A DNA stretch of 64,000 bases from Actinobacillus genomosp. 1 (GCF_029774175.1 NZ_CP103834.1:1126501-1190500); one strand, 5' to 3'. Positions 51,832 through 61,831 are shown, counted from the stretch's first letter. Made by a program: numbers and translations. The notes: generated by a model from the letters alone, not told the origin.

Positions 51832-52701
51832 ATGGCATTCAGCTCATTATTTACATTATTAGATGATATTGCCTCCGTACTTGATGACGTTTCGGTCATG
51901 ACAAAAGTAGCGGCAAAGAAAACCGCCGGTGTAATCGGTGATGACTTAGCATTAAATGCAAATCAAGTAAGCGGTAAACACATCTCACCGGATCGAGAAT
52001 TACCGATTGTTTGGAGTGTGGCTAAAGGTTCACTAATCAATAAAGTCATTTTAATTCCGCTTGCATTATTGCTTTCAATTTATCTGCCCCAAGCAATTCT
52101 TCCGTTATTAATGATTGGCGGTGCTTATTTGTGTTTTGAAGGTGTAGAAAAACTACTACATAAATTCTTGCATAAAAAAGACGAGCATAATGCAGTTTCC
52201 GAAGAAGAACCGATCTCAGAAAAAGATAAAATTAAAGGTGCGGTACGTACCGATTTTATTTTATCGGCAGAAATCATTATTATCGCTTTAGGCGTGTTAC
52301 AAGAATCTTCAACGATGATTAAGATTCTCTCTCTTTCGAGTATCGGAATCGGGATTACCGTTTTTGTTTACGGTTTGGTCGGGTTAATTGTCAAACTGGA
52401 CGACATCGGCTTATGGCTAATGCAAAAGAAAAGCGGTCTATCCCAATCTATCGGCAAAACATTACTTGTAATTATGCCGTGGTTTATGAAATCACTTTCG
52501 ATTATCGGTACAATTGCGATGTTCTTAGTCGGTGGCGGCATTTTCTCTCACAACATTGCCGAAATTCATCATTTCGTCGAACATTTGGGGATCCCTGCAC
52601 AATTCTCAAGCCTCGTTGATTTCGTGGTAGGTATTATTATCGGTTCAATTTGCTGTCTCATTATTTTACCGTTAATGAAAGTATTTAGTAAAAAACACTA
52701 A
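51832..52701 (+). CDS. DUF808 family inner-membrane protein (YedI-like)
   Basis: A conserved membrane protein of 289 residues, function unknown. It shows the family start SSLFTLLDDIASVLDDVSVMTKVAAKKTAGVIGDDLALNANQV. Other family elements are PIVWSVAKGSLINKVILIPLALLL, LMIGGAYLCFEGVEKLLHK, KIKGAVRTDFILSAEIIIIALG and the C-terminal membrane segments. Four or five hydrophobic regions. The N-terminal 50 residues are conserved across the family and soluble. ATG 51832 follows AAGGAAAGTATCTCA. It is a single gene convergent with hemY. Confidence 0.85.
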   Translation: MAFSSLFTLLDDIASVLDDVSVMTKVAAKKTAGVIGDDLALNANQVSGKHISPDRELPIVWSVAKGSLINKVILIPLALLLSIYLPQAILPLLMIGGAYLCFEGVEKLLHKFLHKKDEHNAVSEEEPISEKDKIKGAVRTDFILSAEIIIIALGVLQESSTMIKILSLSSIGIGITVFVYGLVGLIVKLDDIGLWLMQKKSGLSQSIGKTLLVIMPWFMKSLSIIGTIAMFLVGGGIFSHNIAEIHHFVEHLGIPAQFSSLVDFVVGIIIGSICCLIILPLMKVFSKKH

Positions 52702-52715
52702 TTTGTACCGAAAAA

Positions 52716-52743
52716 AAGCCGTTTATTAACATATAAACGGCTT
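52716..52743. terminator. hemY / DUF808 convergent terminator
   Basis: AAGCCGTTTAT and ATAAACGGCTT form an 11-base stem; T runs on the minus strand (TTTTTTT) make it mainly the end of the hem operon. Confidence 0.8.
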
Positions 52744-52762
52744 CTATATCATCTAAATTAAA

Positions 52763-54010
52763 TTATGCGGATTTTTCAATTAGAGCAACAGGCTCAGGCT
52801 CACTTTTCTTATCCATACTCACTTGCTTTAAATTAAGCTCGCGAATTTTATTCGCCAGTTCAGTATCATTAGTCTGTTCCGCTACGTGAAGTGCCATAAT
52901 TCGGTCGTTTGCAACACATTCACGATGTTCAATCAACTGAGCGAAATAATTTTTAGCCTTCTCAAACAATCCTTCTCGCGTATAGATATAACCTAATGCC
53001 CTTGCATAATCATCGGTATATTGAACATCCGCTTTATCCGCCCTCTTCACAAGCAATTTTACCAATTTACTTTCTTCCGCCACTTGTAAACGCGTAAGTT
53101 GTTCAAGTAACGGTACTAATTGATCGTCTTCATATTTTTTCACGGTTTCCAGTGCAATCTCTTGAGCGGACTCATGATCATCGGTATCAATTAAGCGTTT
53201 GACTAAACCGGTACGAACATAAATGGATTTACGGCGACGGCTCGGTTGATTTTCCCACCATGCCAATAAACCGTCTTGTCCTTCCTCATTCATTTTTTCA
53301 TCAAGTAAACCGTCATCAACAAAGTGCGTTAATGCATCGTACTCTTCTGCAGAAAGGAAACTACGTTGTCCAATATCTTCTAAAATACCGTCTAAAGCGT
53401 TATATGCTTTCGAGTCTTTATAAATGTTAATCGCTAAGCGCAGTACTTCCGTATTACGAGGAGCTAATTCAATTAAACTGTCAATCGCACTACGAGCCGC
53501 CGGCAGTTTATTTTGTTGAACTAAAATACGGGTTCGGGCTAATTCCACCGCAACATTATTCGGTCCGGCTAATTCCGCCGCTTCAATTAAATATTTATTC
53601 GCATTGAATTCATCACCGCCTTGTTGTGCCGCTTCGGCCGCTTTAATCAGATTTAAAACGGGCTCGTCCGCGTGTTTTGCATTCTTACTAAACAGTTTTT
53701 CCGCTTTGGAATAATCGCCCTCACTCATTCTCATTAGCCCTTCTAGAGTTTCTTGCTGAGCTTTTTTATGTTTACGATTAAAGAACCAGTTATATGAACC
53801 TTTACTCAAACGGCAGAAACGACTAATAATCACTTCAATCGCATAAACTACCGACATAGCGATGACGAAGAAAACCACTAACATTACCAGACTCATTTCG
53901 ATTACTTTCGTATCGGTTTCGATACGTACGTAACCCTGATTACCGGAAAGATAAGGACCGATAATTAAACTTGCCAGTAATAACAGCATTAAAAAAAGAA
54001 CTCTAAACAT
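52763..54010 (-). CDS. hemY: HemY, TPR protein of the hem operon
   Basis: A 415-residue inner-membrane protein of the gamma-proteobacterial HemY family (not the protoporphyrinogen oxidase of Bacillus). Two N-terminal membrane helices (MFRVLFLMLLLLASLIIG and LVMLVVFFVIAMSVVYAIEV) precede a long helical TPR domain (EGLMRMSEGDYSKAEKLFSK, NKYLIEAAELAGPNN, and others). It may organise heme-synthesis or envelope complexes; its exact role is unclear. It starts 11 bases after hemX, last of hemC-hemD-hemX-hemY. Confidence 0.92.
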   Translation of the reverse strand: MFRVLFLMLLLLASLIIGPYLSGNQGYVRIETDTKVIEMSLVMLVVFFVIAMSVVYAIEVIISRFCRLSKGSYNWFFNRKHKKAQQETLEGLMRMSEGDYSKAEKLFSKNAKHADEPVLNLIKAAEAAQQGGDEFNANKYLIEAAELAGPNNVAVELARTRILVQQNKLPAARSAIDSLIELAPRNTEVLRLAINIYKDSKAYNALDGILEDIGQRSFLSAEEYDALTHFVDDGLLDEKMNEEGQDGLLAWWENQPSRRRKSIYVRTGLVKRLIDTDDHESAQEIALETVKKYEDDQLVPLLEQLTRLQVAEESKLVKLLVKRADKADVQYTDDYARALGYIYTREGLFEKAKNYFAQLIEHRECVANDRIMALHVAEQTNDTELANKIRELNLKQVSMDKKSEPEPVALIEKSA

Positions 54011-54021
54011 AGTGATTCTCC

Positions 54022-55362
54022 TTACTGTGCAACATTAGACGGTTGTTCGGATTGCGACTGGATGGGTTGCTGCGGAGCCGATTCCGTTTTAATTTCACTC
54101 ACAGCCGGTTGAGCCAATTCTTTTTCCGCTTTAATTTCAATTTTTTCGACCGTTTGCGGTGCTTTATTTAAAAGATGTTCCAATAACTCAATACTTTTAA
54201 GACGCTCAGGCGCATCAATATAAACGGATTGTTCGCTCAAATCGTCCAATTCTTTTAAGAAACTTTTTACGCTTTCGTTTTGTGTTTCGAAATAGCTTCT
54301 AATCCAAGTACTGACCGCATCCAATGATTGTTTATATAATTCGTTTTGCTGACGCGGAATAGCAAGAATTGCAATTTGTAAACGTAAACGTATATTTTCT
54401 CGCAGATAAACTTCTTGATTCGGCGCAACAAAGGCTTTTTCGTCCGCCTTATTACGATCACTTACACGAATAAAGTGATCTAAGAAAGAACTTGCGCTTT
54501 TCTCAATATTTTTTTGCCAGTCTTCGATCGAATCACTCACTTCCCCGCTTACCATTACCGTTTCTTCAACCGCTTCATTAGCGATCATCGGCAAATCGTC
54601 CAAACGATTCGCTAGTGTGGTTAAACGCTGCATTAAATTATTCTGATCGACATGGTTCACATTCGCTAATTGACTCAAATCACTTTTTATCGCGCTACGT
54701 ACGTTTGCTACGTCCGTATTCGCCACTTGTGATAATACGGTGTCCGCTTCCGATAATAAACTTTTAGCCGTATCAATATCATTATCCAGTACCAATTTAC
54801 GTAATGCGTTATTTAATAAGAAATCCGCATCCGATAATTTCCAAACAACCGATTCGGACTGAGGCGCACCAGTTACTTTTTGTAATTGCGTTTTCAATCC
54901 GTTAATTTGGTTCATATAATTTGATTGTTCTTGTTCCAATTGACTGATGCGATCTAACGCTTTCTGATATGAAGATCCCAATTCTGCGATTTGCGCTTTT
55001 TCCGCATCAAAATTCGGCATTTCGATTTGAGGAGAAGAAACCGGTTGTTGTCCTGCAAGTTTGGCAATTTCTTGTTCAACTTCAGCAAATTTCTTATTTG
55101 CCATATAGTGACCAGCGCCCCCTACGGCCATTGCAACCAATAATGCCAATAGTGCAATGCCTTTGCCTCCGGATTTTTGAACAACTACTTTTTCTTCAAT
55201 CTTTTGTTCCACTTTAACACCCTCTTTATCTATTTGAGAAGCGGTCTCTTTTTCTGAATTTTCTACAAATTCTTCTTTTGATGAATTAGCTTCTTGCTCA
55301 ACGGCTGTCACTGTTTCAACAACATCTTCTGCTTGTTCAATGATCTGCTTATCTTTTGACAT
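54022..55362 (-). CDS. hemX: HemX, uroporphyrinogen-III C-methyltransferase-like
   Basis: A 446-residue membrane protein of the HemX family. An acidic cytoplasmic N-terminus (VETVTAVEQEANSSKEEF) is followed by one transmembrane helix (GGKGIALLALLVAMAVGGAG, about residues 65-85). A long periplasmic helical/coiled-coil part follows, with ISQLEQEQSNYMNQINGLKTQL and SDADFLLNNALRKLVLDND. It lacks a SAM-methyltransferase fold, so the methyltransferase name is probably a misnomer. A Glu/Gln/Pro-rich tail ends the protein. It lies 9 bases after hemD. Confidence 0.92.
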   Translation of the reverse strand: MSKDKQIIEQAEDVVETVTAVEQEANSSKEEFVENSEKETASQIDKEGVKVEQKIEEKVVVQKSGGKGIALLALLVAMAVGGAGHYMANKKFAEVEQEIAKLAGQQPVSSPQIEMPNFDAEKAQIAELGSSYQKALDRISQLEQEQSNYMNQINGLKTQLQKVTGAPQSESVVWKLSDADFLLNNALRKLVLDNDIDTAKSLLSEADTVLSQVANTDVANVRSAIKSDLSQLANVNHVDQNNLMQRLTTLANRLDDLPMIANEAVEETVMVSGEVSDSIEDWQKNIEKSASSFLDHFIRVSDRNKADEKAFVAPNQEVYLRENIRLRLQIAILAIPRQQNELYKQSLDAVSTWIRSYFETQNESVKSFLKELDDLSEQSVYIDAPERLKSIELLEHLLNKAPQTVEKIEIKAEKELAQPAVSEIKTESAPQQPIQSQSEQPSNVAQ

Positions 55363-55371
55363 ATGTCCACC

Positions 55372-56136
55372 TTAGTTAGATTTGTCGATAAATTTCAATA
55401 CGCTCTCTAACAGACTATTATTGTCTGCTTTTTCTGAAAGTAGAACCTTATTTCTACTCCAACCTAATTTATACGCCAGTTGAGCAATACGAGTGCTGAC
55501 GACGATTAAACGACATTCAATCAACCACTGACGATCGTCTTCCGCCGTTTGTTCATATAAAGTGCTTAAGATATCCGTACTGGTTACAATAATACTATCA
55601 ATGCCGGCGCGTTTACACAAACTCATTTTTTCCGTAATGCTATCTGCTAAATATTGACGGCGATAACATTCTAAATATTGAATATTTGCTCCTCGTAAGC
55701 TTGCTTGTTCCGCAAAAAAATCTCGCCCTTTTTCCGCCCGCAATATTAAAATATTTTTTCCATCTAATATTTGCATTTCAGGCAATTCAAGTAACCCCTC
55801 ACTATTTTCGGAAGAGATCGGATAGTAAGTCGGATTCTCTGTTTTTGCTGAAAAATAAGCGGCCGAATGCCGACCTACCGCAAAATATTTCAAATCCGTA
55901 CGATAATGAAACCCTGTCTGTATTAATGTTTCCGAGGCAAAATCAATCGCATGCTTAGACACGGCAAATACATAATCACCGGTATTCAAACGAGACATTA
56001 CCGACGGGAGCTGAGGAAGTTCCGCCCCAGCCTCAATCGTAAATAACGGCTGATGAATCGCAAAAATTTGATGCTGATTCAACAGTTCCACTAATTCCTG
56101 CCCTCGATGATCCGGGCGAGTAATTAACACATTCAT
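55372..56136 (-). CDS. hemD: Uroporphyrinogen-III synthase
   Basis: HemD closes hydroxymethylbilane to uroporphyrinogen III with inversion of ring D. The 254-residue product has the family layout: two lobes beginning NVLITRPDHRGQELVELL, with FAVGRHSAAYF and ENSEGLLELPEMQILDGKNILILRAEKGRDFF. IIVTSTDILSTLYE and the C-terminal VVSTRIAQLAYKLGW follow. Sequence is typically weakly conserved in this family. ATG 56136 overlaps the hemC stop region (TAAAATG), implying coupled translation. The longer in-frame reading from 56214 lies inside hemC and is not used. Confidence 0.93.
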   Translation of the reverse strand: MNVLITRPDHRGQELVELLNQHQIFAIHQPLFTIEAGAELPQLPSVMSRLNTGDYVFAVSKHAIDFASETLIQTGFHYRTDLKYFAVGRHSAAYFSAKTENPTYYPISSENSEGLLELPEMQILDGKNILILRAEKGRDFFAEQASLRGANIQYLECYRRQYLADSITEKMSLCKRAGIDSIIVTSTDILSTLYEQTAEDDRQWLIECRLIVVSTRIAQLAYKLGWSRNKVLLSEKADNNSLLESVLKFIDKSN

Positions 56137-56137
56137 T

Positions 56138-57067
56138 TTATGCGTCTTTATATACTTCTTCGAGAATCTTATCCGCACCTTGCGCCAAAAGTTGTTCGGC
56201 AACAGATATTCCAAGCTGTTCCGCTTGCTCTATTGCTGCAACACCGGATGCACGAATGATACTTGAACCGTCCAGTGCGCCGACTAAAGCATTTAAGGTA
56301 ATTTCATTGCCGTTTAATGTTGCAAAACCACCAATCGGAACCTGGCATCCGCCTTGTAAACGAGTATTCATTGCACGTTCTGCGATAACGCAACAAGCGG
56401 TCGGATTATGGTTTAATGTTGCAAGATAATTTAAAACACGTTCGTCATTAACTCGAGTTTCAATTCCTACAGCCCCCTGCCCTGCAGCCGGTAAAGACTG
56501 ATCAATGGAAATAAAACTACGAATACGTTCAGCCATTCCTAAACGAATCAAACCTGCAGATGCCAAAATAATCGCATCGTATTCTCCATGATCTAACTTA
56601 GATAATCGAGTCCCCACATTACCACGTAAAGATTTTACTTCTAAATGCGGATATTTTGCCATTAATTGGCACTGACGGCGTAAGCTGGATGTCCCCACAA
56701 CGGCTCCCGCCGGCAATTCATCTAAATTCTGATATTGATTTGAAACAAAGGCATCACGCGGATCTTCTCGCTCGCAGATCACCGCTAATCCTAAACCTTC
56801 CGGGAAAGTCATCGGCACATCTTTCATCGAATGTACCGCAATATCCGCTCGATTTTCTAACAGCGCTAATTCCAATTCTTTTACAAATAAACCTTTTCCA
56901 CCGATTTTAGCTAACGGAGTATCTAAAATCACATCACCTTTAGTCACCATAGTGACTAATTCGACAGAGAGATCCGGAAAACGTTTTTCTAATTCATCTT
57001 TCACAAAATTTGCTTGCCATAATGCCAAAGGACTTTGACGAGTTGCAATACGTAAGGTGTCTTTCAT
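56138..57067 (-). CDS. hemC: Hydroxymethylbilane synthase (porphobilinogen deaminase)
   Basis: HemC links four porphobilinogens into hydroxymethylbilane on a dipyrromethane cofactor. The 309-residue product (E. coli 313) starts KDTLRIATRQSPLALWQANF, then IGGKGLFVKELELALL, VHSMKDVP, GTSSLRRQCQL, SLRGNVGTRL. It ends with the cofactor-cysteine signature ERAMNTRLQGGCQVPIGGFA. The ATG at 57067 matches the family start; two ATG/TTG codons up to 57082 are alternatives, none with a strong ribosome-binding site. First gene of the hem operon, divergent from adhE. An uptake core lies at 56393-56401. Confidence 0.95.
   Translation of the reverse strand: MKDTLRIATRQSPLALWQANFVKDELEKRFPDLSVELVTMVTKGDVILDTPLAKIGGKGLFVKELELALLENRADIAVHSMKDVPMTFPEGLGLAVICEREDPRDAFVSNQYQNLDELPAGAVVGTSSLRRQCQLMAKYPHLEVKSLRGNVGTRLSKLDHGEYDAIILASAGLIRLGMAERIRSFISIDQSLPAAGQGAVGIETRVNDERVLNYLATLNHNPTACCVIAERAMNTRLQGGCQVPIGGFATLNGNEITLNALVGALDGSSIIRASGVAAIEQAEQLGISVAEQLLAQGADKILEEVYKDA
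56393..56401 (+). repeat. DNA uptake signal core inside hemC
   Basis: ACAAGCGGTCGGATT within the coding region. Confidence 0.65.
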
Positions 57068-57217
57068 GGGTAATTTCATCAATTTTGTTGTACTTATATA
57101 AATATTCTTATCCTATCATTAATTGCCTATAACTGCCAAAATTTCTGTGTAAAGTTAATACATTATTCATTAGCTGTGCAGCTAACTTTTTTTGATAATT
57201 ATTACACCAAATTAAAT

Positions 57218-57231
57218 TTGATATAAATCAA
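57218..57231 (+). promoter_or_regulatory. FNR box upstream of adhE
   Basis: TTGAT-ATAA-ATCAA is a perfect FNR palindrome. Its centre (57224.5) is suitably placed for activation of a promoter with a -10 around 57253-57260, where only loosely matching A/T hexamers occur. It also lies in the hemC upstream region. Confidence 0.75.
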
Positions 57232-57337
57232 GAACACCTCTAAAGAGTTATGAATTTAAATGCAATCCACCTATATTTGAGTAATAATTTTACCAGTTAA
57301 AAAAATTTGAAATTTTAAACTTTAGAGGAACCAAACT

Positions 57338-59953
57338 ATGGCTAACAATGCAAAAAATGCACAACCATATGATGCTCAAGCAGAAGTAAACGAGCTTGTT
57401 GAAAACGGTTTAAAAGCGTTAGACGAATTTCGTCAGCTTAACCAAGAACAAGTGGATTACATTGTCGCAAAAGCCTCTGTGGCGGCACTGGATAAACATG
57501 GCGTACTCGCAATGCACGCTTATGAAGAAACCGGTCGAGGTGTATTTGAAGACAAAGCGACTAAAAACCTGTTTGCTTGTGAATATGTCGTCAATAATAT
57601 GCGCCATTTAAAGACCGCAGGTGTAATTAGTGAAGATGATGTAACCGGCATTACCGAAATTGCCGACCCGGTTGGGGTAGTATGCGGTATAACACCGACA
57701 ACAAACCCGACCTCCACCACTATCTTCAAAGCGTTAATCGCCCTCAAAACTCGTAACCCAATCGTTTTTGCCTTCCATCCTTCCGCACAACAATCATCCG
57801 CTCATGCCGCTCAAGTTGTTTATGATGCCGCAATTGCCGCCGGCGCACCAAAAAATTGTGTTCAATGGATTAAAACTCCATCAATGGAAGGTACTTCAGC
57901 ATTAATGAAACATCCGGGTATTGCAACCATTCTTGCAACAGGTGGTAACGCTATGGTTGAAGCTGCATATTCGTGCGGTAAACCGGCATTAGGCGTAGGG
58001 GCGGGTAACGTACCGGCTTATGTTGAAAAAACCGCAAAATTAGAGCAAGCAGTTTACGACATCGTGATGTCAAAATCTTTTGACAACGGTATGATTTGTG
58101 CGTCTGAACAAGCGGCAATTGTCGATAAAGAAATTTACGCGGATTTCGTTAAAGAAATGCAATCTTACGGCGTATATCTGGTAAATAAAAAAGAAAAAGC
58201 TCTCTTAGAAAAATTCATTTTCGGCGTGGATAAAGCGAAAGACGAAAACTGTGCTGGTGCAAAATTAAATGCGGCGGTCGTAGGTAAACCGGCTGCGTGG
58301 ATTGCCGAACAAGCAGGTTTCAACGTGCCGCCAAAAACGAATATCTTACTTGCAGAATGTGCATTTGTCGGTGAAGGTGAACCGCTTACCCGTGAGAAAT
58401 TATCACCGGTACTTGCATTGTTAAAATCAAACTCAACCGAACACGGTTTAGAACTTTCCGAAGCGATGGTGAACTTCCACGGTTTAGGTCACTCAGCGGC
58501 GATTCATACTCAAAATACCGAATTAGCCAAAACATTTGGTGAACGTGTTAAAGCGATTCGTGTGATTTGGAACTCACCTTCAACATTCGGCGGTATCGGT
58601 GACGTGTATAACTCATTCCTTCCGTCCCTCACATTAGGTTGTGGTTCTTACGGTAAAAACTCCGTAAGTAACAACGTAAGTGCGGTGAACTTAATTAATA
58701 TTAAACGTGTGGGCAGACGGAGAAACAATATGCAATGGTTTAAAGTTCCATCAAAAATCTACTTTGAGCGTGATTCAATTCAATATCTCAAATCAATGAA
58801 AGATGCGGAAAAAGTGATGATCGTGACCGACCGCTCAATGGTAGATCTCGGTTTTGTTGATAGAATTACCGACCAATTACGCCAACGTCGTAATAAAGTG
58901 ATGATTCAGTTATTTACCGATGTTGAACCGAATCCAAGTTTACAAACCGTACAACGCGGGACGGAACTTATGCGTAGCTTCCAACCGGATACCATTATTG
59001 CCTTAGGCGGCGGCTCGCCGATGGATGCGGCAAAAGTAATGTGGTTATTCTATGAACAACCGGAAGTGGATTTCCGTGATTTAGTTCAGAAATTTATGGA
59101 TATTCGTAAACGTGCGTTCAAATTCCCGCAATTAGGTCGTAAAGCGAAATTTGTCGGTATCCCGACCACATCCGGTACCGGTTCCGAAGTCACGCCGTTT
59201 GCCGTGATTACTGACGGTGATATTAAATATCCGTTGGCCGACTACTCTCTCACGCCGACAATTGCGATTGTAGATCCTGCATTAGTGATGTCAGTGCCGG
59301 CTCATGTTGCAGCGGATACCGGTTTAGACGTATTAACTCACGCAACAGAGGCTTACACTTCAATTCTTGCCAACGACTACACCGACGGTTTAGCGTTACA
59401 GGCAATTAAACTGGTATTCGAAAATTTAGAAAAATCCGTGAAAGAATTTGATGAAGTCGCTCGCGAGAAAATGCACAATGCTTCAACTATGGCAGGTATG
59501 GCGTTTGCAAACGCATTCTTAGGTATTTGTCACTCAATGGCGCATAAAATCGGCGGTAAATTCCACACGATTCACGGTCGTACCAATGCGATTTTATTAC
59601 CGCACGTAATTCGTTATAACGGTACTCGCCCGACTAAAGTGGCAACTTGGCCGAAATATACTAACTATGTTGCGGATAAACGTTTCCAAGATATCGCACG
59701 TATCTTAGGGTTACCGGCGGCAACGCCGGAAGAAGCGGTGGAATCTTACGCTAAAGCGGTACATGATTTAGCAGTACGTTGTGGCGTGAAAATGTCGTTA
59801 CGTGAGCAAGGTATTGACGAACAAGAGTTCTTAGCGGCACGTCGTGAGCTTGCATTAAATGCCTTCGAAGACCAATGTACGCCGGCGAATCCTCGTCTTG
59901 CTATGGTCGAAGATATGGAAGAGTTAATGACAAAAGCTTACTATGGTAAATAA
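57338..59953 (+). CDS. adhE: Bifunctional aldehyde-alcohol dehydrogenase AdhE
   Basis: AdhE reduces acetyl-CoA to acetaldehyde and then ethanol, regenerating NAD+ during fermentation; it forms filaments called spirosomes. The 871-residue product (E. coli 891) has an N-terminal CoA-acylating aldehyde dehydrogenase domain with the catalytic Cys in SFDNGMICASEQ. The linker is near residues 440-460, and the C-terminal iron-dependent alcohol dehydrogenase carries GGGSPMDAAKVMW. That domain also has the metal-binding run GICHSMAHKIGG...HGRTNAILLPHVIRYN. Both halves appear intact. ATG 57338 follows TAGAGGAACCAAACT. An FNR box upstream predicts induction without oxygen. Confidence 0.97.
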   Translation: MANNAKNAQPYDAQAEVNELVENGLKALDEFRQLNQEQVDYIVAKASVAALDKHGVLAMHAYEETGRGVFEDKATKNLFACEYVVNNMRHLKTAGVISEDDVTGITEIADPVGVVCGITPTTNPTSTTIFKALIALKTRNPIVFAFHPSAQQSSAHAAQVVYDAAIAAGAPKNCVQWIKTPSMEGTSALMKHPGIATILATGGNAMVEAAYSCGKPALGVGAGNVPAYVEKTAKLEQAVYDIVMSKSFDNGMICASEQAAIVDKEIYADFVKEMQSYGVYLVNKKEKALLEKFIFGVDKAKDENCAGAKLNAAVVGKPAAWIAEQAGFNVPPKTNILLAECAFVGEGEPLTREKLSPVLALLKSNSTEHGLELSEAMVNFHGLGHSAAIHTQNTELAKTFGERVKAIRVIWNSPSTFGGIGDVYNSFLPSLTLGCGSYGKNSVSNNVSAVNLINIKRVGRRRNNMQWFKVPSKIYFERDSIQYLKSMKDAEKVMIVTDRSMVDLGFVDRITDQLRQRRNKVMIQLFTDVEPNPSLQTVQRGTELMRSFQPDTIIALGGGSPMDAAKVMWLFYEQPEVDFRDLVQKFMDIRKRAFKFPQLGRKAKFVGIPTTSGTGSEVTPFAVITDGDIKYPLADYSLTPTIAIVDPALVMSVPAHVAADTGLDVLTHATEAYTSILANDYTDGLALQAIKLVFENLEKSVKEFDEVAREKMHNASTMAGMAFANAFLGICHSMAHKIGGKFHTIHGRTNAILLPHVIRYNGTRPTKVATWPKYTNYVADKRFQDIARILGLPAATPEEAVESYAKAVHDLAVRCGVKMSLREQGIDEQEFLAARRELALNAFEDQCTPANPRLAMVEDMEELMTKAYYGK

Positions 59954-59997
59954 TTAGCAAATAATCCTTTTCCCCTTAATATGATTGATTGATGAAA

Positions 59998-60033
59998 TGA
60001 ACCAAGGGCTAACGAAAGTTAGCCCTTGGTTCA
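59998..60033 (+). terminator. adhE terminator, long perfect stem
   Basis: TGAACCAAGGGCTAAC pairs perfectly with GTTAGCCCTTGGTTCA over 16 bases around a GAAA tetraloop. The following T run is weak (TATTTTG), so it may also serve as an mRNA-stabilising structure. Confidence 0.8.
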
Positions 60034-60067
60034 TATTTTGCTTAATATGTGACGCAGATTGTAATAT

Positions 60068-60096
60068 AAAAAAACCTCCGAGAAATTGCTCGGAGG
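60068..60096 (-). terminator. groEL terminator
   Basis: CCTCCGAG and CTCGGAGG form an 8-base stem; on the minus strand it is followed by seven T. Confidence 0.9.
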
Positions 60097-60124
60097 TCTT
60101 ATTAACAACCTAATGGAGGATGAA

Positions 60125-61768
60125 TTACATCATTCCGCCCATACCACCCATGCCGCCCATTGCAGCTGCAGGATCTAATTTTTCATCTTTCGGTAAATCT
60201 GTGATCATACATTCTGTAGTAATCATTAAACCTGCGATTGATGCCGCAAATTGTAATGCAGAACGAGTTACTTTAGTCGGATCTAAGATACCCATTTCAA
60301 GCATATCGCCGTACTGTTCCGTACCGGCATTATAACCGTAGTTACCGTTACCGTCTTTCACATTGCGAGCCACAACTGATGCTTCTTCACCTGCGTTAGT
60401 CACGATTTGGCGAAGCGGTGCTTCCATCGCACGAAGTGCAAGTTTGATACCGACATTTTGCTCTTCATTTTCGCCTTTTAAAGTTTCAGCTACTTTAGAA
60501 GCAGCACGCACTAATGCAACACCGCCTCCCGGTACGATACCTTCTTCAACTGCCGCACGAGTTGCGTGTAATGCGTCATCAACACGATCTTTTTTCTCTT
60601 TCATCGCCACTTCTGTTGCCGCACCAACTTTAATTACCGCAACACCACCGGCTAATTTTGCAACACGTTCTTGAAGTTTCTCTTTATCGTAATCTGATGT
60701 TGAATCTTCAATTTGTTGGCGAATTTGTGCTACACGTGCTTTGATTTGTGATTCATCTCCGATACCGTCAATAATGGTTGTATTGTCTTTAGTAATCACA
60801 ACACGTTTTGCTTGACCTAATTCTTCAAGTGTCGCTTTCTCAAGCTCCATACCGATTTCTTCAGAAATCACGGTACCTGCGGTTAAGATTGCAATATCTT
60901 GTAACATTGCTTTACGACGATCGCCAAAGCCCGGTGCTTTTACTGCAGCCACTTTCACGATACCACGCATTGTATTCACAACTAATGTTGCTAACGCTTC
61001 GCCTTCGATATCTTCCGCTACGATTAATAACGGTTTACCTGCTTTTGCTACCGCTTCTAATACCGGTAAGATTTCACGAATGTTACTGATTTTTTTATCA
61101 ACTAAAATAATATATGGGTTCTCTAACTCAACCGTACCTGCTTCCGGTTTGTTGATGAAGTATGGAGAAAGGTAACCACGGTCAAATTGCATACCCTCTA
61201 CCACATCTAACGCATCATCTAAACCTGTACCGTCTTCAACGGTGATAACGCCTTCTTTACCCACTTTTTCCATTGCTTGCGCAATTAATTTACCCACGGT
61301 TTCATCAGAGTTGGCCGAAATAGTACCTACTTGCTCAATCTCTTTTGAAGTTTCGCACGGTTTAGAAATCGCTTTTAGTTCTTCCACTACAGCAACAACC
61401 GCTTTATCGATACCACGTTTTAAATCCATCGGATTCATACCTGCCGCTACTGCTTTTAAGCCTTCATTTACGATTGCTTGCGCAAGAACAGTCGCGGTTG
61501 TCGTACCGTCACCGGCCGCATCGTTTGCTTTTGACGCCACTTCTTTTACCATCTGTGCGCCCATATTTTCGAATTTATCTTCTAATTCGATCTCACGTGC
61601 GACCGACACACCGTCTTTAGTAATCGTCGGCGCACCGTAGGCTTTATCTAATACTACGTTACGACCTTTAGGACCTAAAGTTACTTTTACCGCATCGGCT
61701 AATACATTCACGCCTTTAAGCATTTTTACACGTGCGTCATTACCGAATTTAACGTCTTTTGCTGCCAT
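60125..61768 (-). CDS. groEL: Chaperonin GroEL (Hsp60)
   Basis: GroEL is the essential ATP-dependent double-ring chaperonin working with GroES. The 547-residue product (E. coli 548) has AAKDVKFGNDARVKML at the start, GPKGRNVVLD and DGTTTATVLAQAIV for ATP binding, AAVEEGIVPGGGVAL (family signature), and a Gly-Met repeat C-terminus (GGMGGMGGMM). Separated from groES by 63 bases. One sigma-32 promoter upstream of groES should serve both. Confidence 0.98.
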   Translation of the reverse strand: MAAKDVKFGNDARVKMLKGVNVLADAVKVTLGPKGRNVVLDKAYGAPTITKDGVSVAREIELEDKFENMGAQMVKEVASKANDAAGDGTTTATVLAQAIVNEGLKAVAAGMNPMDLKRGIDKAVVAVVEELKAISKPCETSKEIEQVGTISANSDETVGKLIAQAMEKVGKEGVITVEDGTGLDDALDVVEGMQFDRGYLSPYFINKPEAGTVELENPYIILVDKKISNIREILPVLEAVAKAGKPLLIVAEDIEGEALATLVVNTMRGIVKVAAVKAPGFGDRRKAMLQDIAILTAGTVISEEIGMELEKATLEELGQAKRVVITKDNTTIIDGIGDESQIKARVAQIRQQIEDSTSDYDKEKLQERVAKLAGGVAVIKVGAATEVAMKEKKDRVDDALHATRAAVEEGIVPGGGVALVRAASKVAETLKGENEEQNVGIKLALRAMEAPLRQIVTNAGEEASVVARNVKDGNGNYGYNAGTEQYGDMLEMGILDPTKVTRSALQFAASIAGLMITTECMITDLPKDEKLDPAAAMGGMGGMGGMM

Positions 61769-61831
61769 TTTTTCTTCCTATAAATTATTTATTCAATTTG
61801 CAAAAAATCAGTGAAAACTGACCGCTAATCA

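Noticed and set aside
60363..61640. Long open frames on the plus strand opposite groEL (103 and 132 codons)
   Set aside because: They are antisense to a highly conserved gene with biased codon use, which commonly produces such frames; no ribosome-binding site or recognisable domain.
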